11,498 bases of DNA, from assembly GCA_003231035.1 (NCBI GenBank), contig QIHU01000653.1:1-11498 (forward strand). The letters run 5' to 3'. Of the stretch, positions 6,582 to 11,498 are shown piece by piece (position 1 is the first letter of the stretch; each line of letters starts with the position of its first letter). Origin of the DNA: Acidobacteriota bacterium. GTDB lineage: Bacteria > Acidobacteriota > Thermoanaerobaculia > Multivoradales > SZUA-115. The notes under the pieces were generated by a model. It searched no databases. It was not told the DNA's origin and was given only the letters and a program-made list of their open reading frames with translations. The translations under genes were made by a program, and so were the position numbers.

Positions 6582-7133
6582 CTATCGACCGCGCAAAAGG
6601 ACCAGTGTCGCTCCCGTCCCGCCCAGGCGTGGCCCAGCGGTGGTGAAGGCAACGACTTCCACCTCGGGTGCCCCTTCTTCCAACCATCGAGGTAACGCCC
6701 GCTTGAGCACTGGGCCAGCAGCCGAACCGTGGCCACGGCCGTGAATGATCCGTAGACACTTCCAGCCTCGCTGACCTGCTTTTTCGAGCGCCTGGCGAAC
6801 CACCCTACCGGCTTCGTCCCGCGAGAAACCGTGCAAGTCGACTTCCAGTTCGATCGGCTGTTGCCCTCGACGCAAGCGCCGCAAGATGCGCCGATCCACC
6901 CCAAGAGCGAAGCCGATGAGCCGCTCTCCGTCCATCTCTACCTTCAAACTGCTAGGCCGACCACTAGAACTTTGGTTGAGTGAGCCAGCTTGTGGAGAGG
7001 CCCGACGAATTCTCCGTCCCCCGCTGGCCTCTCCGTTGGCGCCCCCACTAGGTGCAAGGGGTTCGACCTCTCGCATCGCGCGCTCAAACAACTCCCGGCC
7101 TTCGCGCTGGCTCCCTGGTTCTCCGTGCTTCAT
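6582..7133 (-). CDS. Smr-domain protein (MutS2/SmrA-type C-terminal nuclease domain)
   Basis: This 183-residue soluble protein has an early segment ELFERAMREVEPLAP, typical of stand-alone Smr proteins, then a low-complexity basic and serine-rich linker. The Smr domain follows, with the LDLHG-like motif EVDLHGFSRDEA, the catalytic-type HGRGHGS and the GGTGATLVLL ending. Smr domains nick or cleave structured DNA or RNA, and stand-alone bacterial forms act in DNA repair or in rescue of collided ribosomes. The start is placed at ATG 7131-7133 because GAGGAAGCG gives a good SD. An ATG at 7152-7154 lacks one, and the frame further upstream only overlaps the kinase gene. The gene follows the kinase stop by 46 bp and is followed by the terminator at 6144-6180. 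Its link to the kinase looks positional rather than functional. Confidence 0.88.
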   Translation of the reverse strand: MKHGEPGSQREGRELFERAMREVEPLAPSGGANGEASGGRRIRRASPQAGSLNQSSSGRPSSLKVEMDGERLIGFALGVDRRILRRLRRGQQPIELEVDLHGFSRDEAGRVVRQALEKAGQRGWKCLRIIHGRGHGSAAGPVLKRALPRWLEEGAPEVEVVAFTTAGPRLGGTGATLVLLRGR

Positions 7134-7179
7134 CGCTTCCTCACCAGAACTCATCGTAGCACCGAGCAGGCCGGCCAGC

Positions 7180-8850
7180 TCAACCGAAGAGTGGATCGTC
7201 GGTTTCCGAGGCTGGCTCCGCTTCCGCCTCTTTGAGCAGCGCATTGAGGGTCGACGCCAAAGTGGCCAAGGTGTAGGGCTTTTGTAGAAAGCCCAGAAGA
7301 TGGTCACGGGCCAGGAGGAGCGAAATCTCCTGCTCAGAGTAACCACTCGAGATAATGATCGGCAGAGCTTGGTTCCCTTCGCGAATCCGCACCAGGACCT
7401 CCTCCCCTCCCATGCCCGGCATCACCAAATCGAGGATCACGGCAGTGAGCCGCTCTGAGTGCTGATGGTAGAACTCCAGCGCCTCGCTACCATCCTGAGC
7501 CGCGAGGACCTCATAGCCGAGGTGTTCGAGCATCTGACGGGCGAGGTTCAGAACTGGCGTCTCGTCGTCAGCCAGCAGGATCACACCACCCTCTTCTTCC
7601 TCGACTTCAACGCTTGACGAGGGTTGACCTTCCGTTGACTTGCCGGTGCGTGCCACCGGCAGCAGAACCCTCAAGGTGGTTCCTTCACCGCTCTCACTCT
7701 CGGTCTGGATCGCGCCGCGGTGGCCTCGGACGATTCCAGAGACCGCTGCCATGCCCAGCCCACGGCCGGCGAATTTGGTACTAAAAAACGGATCGAACAT
7801 CCGCTCCTTGGCCTCGTCGCTCATTCCCACGCCATCGTCCATGACTTCGATGAACAGGTAGTCGCCGGGGGAGAGAGTAGGAGCATTCAAGGTCTCGTGG
7901 AGAAAGGTCGAGTCACAACAGGTTACGCCAGTGCGCAAGCGCACCGTCCCAGGTCGATCACCGATCGCTTCTCCAGCATTGGCGACCAGATTGATCACCA
8001 CCTGTTGAATCTGCTTGGCATCGCCGAGAACCGGCGCCAGCATGCGACCGAGGCGCATCTCTAGTTTGACGTTGGGTGACAGGCTAACCCTGAGTAGGTC
8101 GCCAATTTCCGCTACCAAATGTGACAGACGAAGGGGTTCATCCTCGATCTTACCTCGACCGCAGTAAGCCAACATCTGTCGACACAATTCAGCCGCGCGC
8201 TGGCCGGCGGACTGAATCTCTAAAAGGTACGACGCTTGGCTAGACTTTTCGGGCAGGGTCGTCCCGATCATCTCCGCATTGCCCATGATGGTCATCAGCA
8301 TGTTGTTGAACTCGTGGGCAACTCCACCGGCCAGGAGACCGAGGCTCTCCAGCTTCTGCGCCTGGCGAAACTCCACGGCCAACCGCTGGCGTTCCTCCTC
8401 CAGCCGCTTGCGTTCACGGATATCCAGCACGGCGCAGCGCATCTCCAACAGACGACCGTCCTCCTCGAAGCGCGGCCTCACCGATAGACTCGCCCAGATC
8501 GCGTCACCGAGCTTGCTGCACAGCTGTACCTCGCAGGTTTCGGTCGTCTCTCCCGATTGCGCCCGCGAATAAGCCCGCGAAGCGGCTTCCCAACCCCATT
8601 CTCCCGGCATGAAGAGCACCCGAGAAGGACGCCGTTCTAACTCTTGGACCTCATAGCCAAGAAGGCGTTGCAAAGGTCTGTTGTTCTCCAAGATGGTCCC
8701 GCTGCCCTGCTCCACGGTGTAGTAGCCGTAGGGCGCGAGATCGAAGAGATCTCGATAACGACCTTGCCCGTCCTCACCGACAGTTCCCGATGAGCCTGGG
8801 GGTATCGCCTTGGCGAGCTGTGGCACCATCGGCTGTGACGACACCATCAC
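7180..8850 (-). CDS. Hybrid sensor histidine kinase (PAS-HisKA-HATPase-REC)
   Basis: This 556-residue protein has no transmembrane segment and is presumably cytosolic. A PAS domain (about 30-145) detects an unknown signal, followed by a short helix. HisKA follows with the phospho-acceptor H179 in GGVAHEFNN. The HATPase has N287/N291, DDGVGM (338-343) and GRGLGMA (362-368). A linker rich in E and S leads to a complete receiver with D428/D429, phospho-acceptor D474 and K524. All catalytic residues are present, so phosphate probably passes internally from H179 to D474. No output domain is attached and no partner regulator is in view. The start is GTG at 8848-8850 (or ATG at 8845-8847). It overlaps the upstream small gene's stop as GTGA, implying translational coupling. 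Targets are unknown. Control of the neighbouring operon is conjecture. Confidence 0.93.
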   Translation of the reverse strand: MMVSSQPMVPQLAKAIPPGSSGTVGEDGQGRYRDLFDLAPYGYYTVEQGSGTILENNRPLQRLLGYEVQELERRPSRVLFMPGEWGWEAASRAYSRAQSGETTETCEVQLCSKLGDAIWASLSVRPRFEEDGRLLEMRCAVLDIRERKRLEEERQRLAVEFRQAQKLESLGLLAGGVAHEFNNMLMTIMGNAEMIGTTLPEKSSQASYLLEIQSAGQRAAELCRQMLAYCGRGKIEDEPLRLSHLVAEIGDLLRVSLSPNVKLEMRLGRMLAPVLGDAKQIQQVVINLVANAGEAIGDRPGTVRLRTGVTCCDSTFLHETLNAPTLSPGDYLFIEVMDDGVGMSDEAKERMFDPFFSTKFAGRGLGMAAVSGIVRGHRGAIQTESESGEGTTLRVLLPVARTGKSTEGQPSSSVEVEEEEGGVILLADDETPVLNLARQMLEHLGYEVLAAQDGSEALEFYHQHSERLTAVILDLVMPGMGGEEVLVRIREGNQALPIIISSGYSEQEISLLLARDHLLGFLQKPYTLATLASTLNALLKEAEAEPASETDDPLFG

Positions 8851-9089
8851 TCGCCAAGTCTCTCGAGCAAGAAGGACGAGATCTCCTTCAAGTCAGTAAA
8901 CTGCTGCTCTTTTCCGCTGCGCAGATCACGGGCATAGCCCCGCGGGGTGGAAGAATCGGTACTTCCCGGGTCCAGTCCCTGATCCCAGTCCGGGTCCGGC
9001 TCCAACCAGACACGGACAAGAACCGACGTCGTCGGACGCTTCGGAGCCTCGCCGGATCGCCGAACCGGACGTGCGGCTTTGCTGCTCAT
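8847..9089 (-). CDS. Small hypothetical protein, coupled to the hybrid kinase
   Basis: This is an 80-residue protein that I do not recognise. The first third is basic and disordered-looking (MSSKAARPVRRSGEAPKRP). Then comes LVRVWLEPDPD, a probable beta-strand, and a C-terminal half GYARDLRSGKEQQF plus a helix DLKEISSFLLERLG. The strand-turn-helix ending resembles a pattern seen in many short uncharacterised bacterial proteins. There is no membrane segment or cysteine. ATG 9087-9089 is chosen because GAGAGGAG precedes it by 4 nt; an ATG at 9138-9140 is possible but lacks an SD. The stop overlaps the kinase GTG start, so the two are surely co-translated. It might be a sensor-partner or kinase modulator. 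Confidence 0.7.
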   Translation of the reverse strand: MSSKAARPVRRSGEAPKRPTTSVLVRVWLEPDPDWDQGLDPGSTDSSTPRGYARDLRSGKEQQFTDLKEISSFLLERLGE

Positions 9090-9426
9090 TGGGCTCCTCT
9101 CTTTGAGGTTTCTTCGGTCCCAGAAACGAGTCCGTAGCATGCCAAGAGGGTACTGAGAGCACCCACGCCCCTTCTATCAGTGATCGACTCAGCCAACGGT
9201 CGGTGTCCTTCCTACAGCCACCTCTCAAGCCGCAATGCCAGCATAGCCAGGGAATAATCTATCTTCAACGTCTTGCCGAAGAACTGGCTTTACGCTATTC
9301 TCAACCTATCGTCGAGCCGCCTCCCTTGCCGCTTCGGCACAGGCTCAGGGCTAAGAGTTCTGAACCCAGCTCGTGCTAGCGACAGCTATACCTACATCGA
9401 CCTGGCAAGGCAACCGGAGAGAATCC
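9090..9426. promoter_or_regulatory. Divergent intergenic region between two kinase units
   Basis: These 337 bp lie between the minus-strand small gene and the plus-strand hybrid kinase, so promoters for both should be here. On the plus strand TTGCCG (9273-9278), a 17-bp spacer and TATTCT (9296-9301) make a weak sigma70-like candidate. Just downstream a hairpin TGCCG-CTT-CGGCA lies at 9327-9339. A GGAGAG ribosome-binding site (9416-9421) precedes the kinase ATG by 5 nt. I could not pick out a minus-strand promoter. A frame at 9273-9512 reads out of phase with the kinase and looks spurious. Confidence 0.4.
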
Positions 9427-11498
9427 ATGCAATCCACCCGCTTAGGATCGAGTTCGCAGCAGGCGCCGGTACCCGACCACCCTTTGGTTGCCGCGACTTC
9501 CACCGACCCTGAGCCGCTAACTCAGCCTGCCCTCACCGATCTACTCAAGGCTCTCCCCGACGGCACCTGCGTGCTCGACGCTCGAGGCCGGATTCGGGCC
9601 GCCAACCGGCGTTGTCACCAAATCCTCGGCTTGCCGGAGAGAGCCTTCCTGCCGGGCACCGAGTTCTCGGAGATCTTGGTTCGCCAAGCTGAACGGGGCG
9701 ACTACGGCCCCGAGGCGGTGCTCAATGGCGCCGCCGAGTTGCGGGAGAGGCTGAACGACAGCCCCTCCCACCAGTGGACCGGCCAGCTCTCTGACGGCCG
9801 CGCTTTCAGGGTCACCTGCTCTAATTTGGACGGCCAGTTTCGACTCCTCCTGTGTGAGGACTGCCCCGAGCAAGCCGAGGCCCGCGATGAGGCGCAGAGA
9901 CTCCGCGAGATGCTGGAGACCGAGATGGCCGACCGCGAACAGCTGGAGCAGCGCTGGCTGGCCAGTGCCGAGCAGCTGCGCCTCTTTGTCGATCACACAC
10001 CGGCCGCGATCGCCATGGTCGATCGCGACATGAACTACCTCACCGCGAGTCAGCGCAGGCTCCGCGATTACGGCCTCCAGGAGAAAGAGATCGTAGGCCG
10101 TTGCCACTACGACATTCTCCCCGACATCCCCAAGCGCTGGAAGGAAGTTCACCGCCGAGTCCTGAGGACCGGGATCGGCGAAAGCAGTGAGGAGGACTGC
10201 TACATGCGGGCTGACGGTACCGTCGAGTGGAGCCGCTGGAAGGTCTATCCCTGGCTGACCTCCGATGGCGAGATCGGGGGGTTGATCCTCTTTGACGAGA
10301 TCATCACCGAGCGCAAGAACCTCGAGGTTCAACTGCAACAGGCGCAAAAGATGGAAGCGGTCGGGCAGATGACCGGCGGACTGGCCCACGACTTCAACAA
10401 TCTGTTGCACGTCGTGGGAGGAAGTCTCGGGCTGCTGCGCGAGCAACTCGCCCCCAATACGACTTCCCTCTCGCTGGTCGAGGATGCGTTGTCCGCCCTG
10501 AAGCGGGGCTCTGAACTCACCGAACGGCTCCTCGCCTTCTCCCGCGACCGAGAACTCAGGCCCCAGGTGTTCAACGTCGGCCTCGCGGTGACCGACCTAG
10601 CTCGACTGATCCGCCAGACTCTGACCGAGAAGATCCACTTTGAGGTGAGTGTCCAGGGTGGACCTTGGTTTTGTTGTCTACAGCGGATCCAACTGGAAAG
10701 CGCGGTCCTCAACCTGGCGATCAACAGCCGTGACGCCATGCCGGCCGGTGGCCACCTGAAGGTCGAGGTAGGCCCCGAGGCCGATCTTCAAGGCCGCAAC
10801 ACTGGCCACGTCCTCATTCGAGTCACCGACACCGGCTGCGGCATGGAACCGGATGTCGTCGAGCGGGCGGTCGAACCCTTCTTCACCACCAAGAAGGCGG
10901 GCACTGGCAGCGGCCTCGGACTTTCGATGGTGCGCGATCTCATCACCAAAGAAGGAGGCCGCTTCGAGATCCAGAGTAGACCCGCGCACGGCACGACGAT
11001 CAGCATGGCCTTTCCACAATGGACGGGCGAGAGAGAACCGGCTCCCCAGAGAAACCCACTACCCAAAACCATCGAAGAGACCGTGTTGGTGACCGATGAC
11101 GACTCCACCACCCGCGGTCTGGTCCGTACCCTGCTGAGCGATCTCGGCTACACCGTCCTGTCGGCTACGTCGCTGGCGGAGACGATCGACCTCTTACTCA
11201 GCGCCCGCAAAGTCGACCTGCTGCTCACCGACCTCGGCCTCCACGAAGAGCTGGACGGCTTCGACCTGGCGCATGAAGCTCTCCTCCTGCGTCCCGATCT
11301 CAAGGTGATTTTCATGTCGGGCGACCCCTTGCCCATCGATCCCACCTTTCGGGCGCTGAGCTCGCTACCCATCCTCGCCAAGCCGCTCGACCCAGGCCAG
11401 CTAGCGCAAACGCTGCGCATGGCGCTGGACGACCCCAAGGAGCAGGCCCAGCCCAAGACCGGCAATCAGCGCAACTCCTACTTGGAGGTAGACAGAGG
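9427..11498 (+). CDS. Hybrid sensor histidine kinase (PAS-PAS-HisKA-HATPase-REC), partial
   Basis: An open frame runs from ATG 9427-9429 to the right edge (690 full codons), so the C-terminus is missing. The order is: PAS 1 (about 35-150, of the type starting LLKALPDGTCVLDARGRI), a charged coiled coil (about 152-188), PAS 2 (about 190-300), HisKA with H321 in GGLAHDFNN, HATPase with N429/N433, DTGCGM (468-473) and GSGLGLSM from 494, and a receiver with D557-D559, phospho-acceptor D602 and K652. No membrane helix is seen, so it senses a cytosolic or diffusible signal. The receiver appears complete near residue 665 and the chain continues beyond, so a short tail or a further domain may follow. 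The SD GGAGAG sits 5 nt upstream. It diverges from the other kinase, and the two HisKA boxes are alike but not close copies. Its partner and target are unknown. Confidence 0.92.
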   Translation, partial: MQSTRLGSSSQQAPVPDHPLVAATSTDPEPLTQPALTDLLKALPDGTCVLDARGRIRAANRRCHQILGLPERAFLPGTEFSEILVRQAERGDYGPEAVLNGAAELRERLNDSPSHQWTGQLSDGRAFRVTCSNLDGQFRLLLCEDCPEQAEARDEAQRLREMLETEMADREQLEQRWLASAEQLRLFVDHTPAAIAMVDRDMNYLTASQRRLRDYGLQEKEIVGRCHYDILPDIPKRWKEVHRRVLRTGIGESSEEDCYMRADGTVEWSRWKVYPWLTSDGEIGGLILFDEIITERKNLEVQLQQAQKMEAVGQMTGGLAHDFNNLLHVVGGSLGLLREQLAPNTTSLSLVEDALSALKRGSELTERLLAFSRDRELRPQVFNVGLAVTDLARLIRQTLTEKIHFEVSVQGGPWFCCLQRIQLESAVLNLAINSRDAMPAGGHLKVEVGPEADLQGRNTGHVLIRVTDTGCGMEPDVVERAVEPFFTTKKAGTGSGLGLSMVRDLITKEGGRFEIQSRPAHGTTISMAFPQWTGEREPAPQRNPLPKTIEETVLVTDDDSTTRGLVRTLLSDLGYTVLSATSLAETIDLLLSARKVDLLLTDLGLHEELDGFDLAHEALLLRPDLKVIFMSGDPLPIDPTFRALSSLPILAKPLDPGQLAQTLRMALDDPKEQAQPKTGNQRNSYLEVDR

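Noticed and set aside
6582..7346. Long form of the Smr protein starting at 7346
   Set aside because: The extra N-terminal part only overlaps the kinase receiver in another frame. An SD and a family-like start occur at 7133.
9541..10446. 301-codon minus-strand open frame
   Set aside because: It lies opposite the PAS and HisKA domains of the plus-strand kinase, whose motifs are clear. It is a frame shadow.

Overview
The window comes from a high-GC, gene-dense bacterial chromosome, with SD-led and translationally coupled genes, a TTG start and a GTG start. The taxon cannot be fixed from this sequence. The abundant soluble hybrid sensor kinases and codon usage suit a soil or environmental Gram-negative such as an acidobacterium or deltaproteobacterium, but that is a guess. 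I see no rRNA, tRNA, CRISPR array, transposase or integrase.

Left half (1-6014, all minus strand, read right to left): a compact biosynthetic operon. It holds a D-amino-acid-oxidase-fold FAD oxidoreductase (4608-6014), an L-lysine/L-ornithine N-hydroxylase (3127-4512), a tandem-cupin + methionyl-tRNA-synthetase-like fusion (647-3109), and a flavoprotein of the phosphopantothenoylcysteine decarboxylase (PPCDC)/LanD type that runs off the left edge (1-604). The first three match the enzyme set known from actinomycete hydrazine natural products (s56-p1, triacsin, formycin/pyrazofurin). There, lysine is N6-hydroxylated, joined through an N-N bond to glycine by the cupin/MetRS fusion, then oxidatively cleaved to hydrazinoacetic acid. 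I therefore read this as a hydrazine-forming (N-N bond) gene cluster. Unusual points are a near-duplicate second cupin domain in the fusion enzyme and the adjoining flavoprotein with altered active-site motifs, which may tailor the hydrazine.

Middle (6015-6581): about 570 bp without a convincing gene. It carries a strong minus-strand intrinsic terminator (6144-6180) that isolates the biosynthetic operon from the genes to its right, a nested inverted repeat (6236-6298), and presumably the operon promoter between 6014 and 6143.

Right half: a second minus-strand transcription unit of a small hypothetical protein (8847-9089), a PAS/HisKA/HATPase/REC hybrid histidine kinase (7180-8850) and an Smr-domain protein (6582-7133). 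Divergent from it across a 337-bp intergenic region is a second hybrid kinase on the plus strand (9427 to beyond the right edge), with two PAS domains, HisKA, HATPase and REC. The kinases could control the left-hand operon, but nothing in the sequence proves it.
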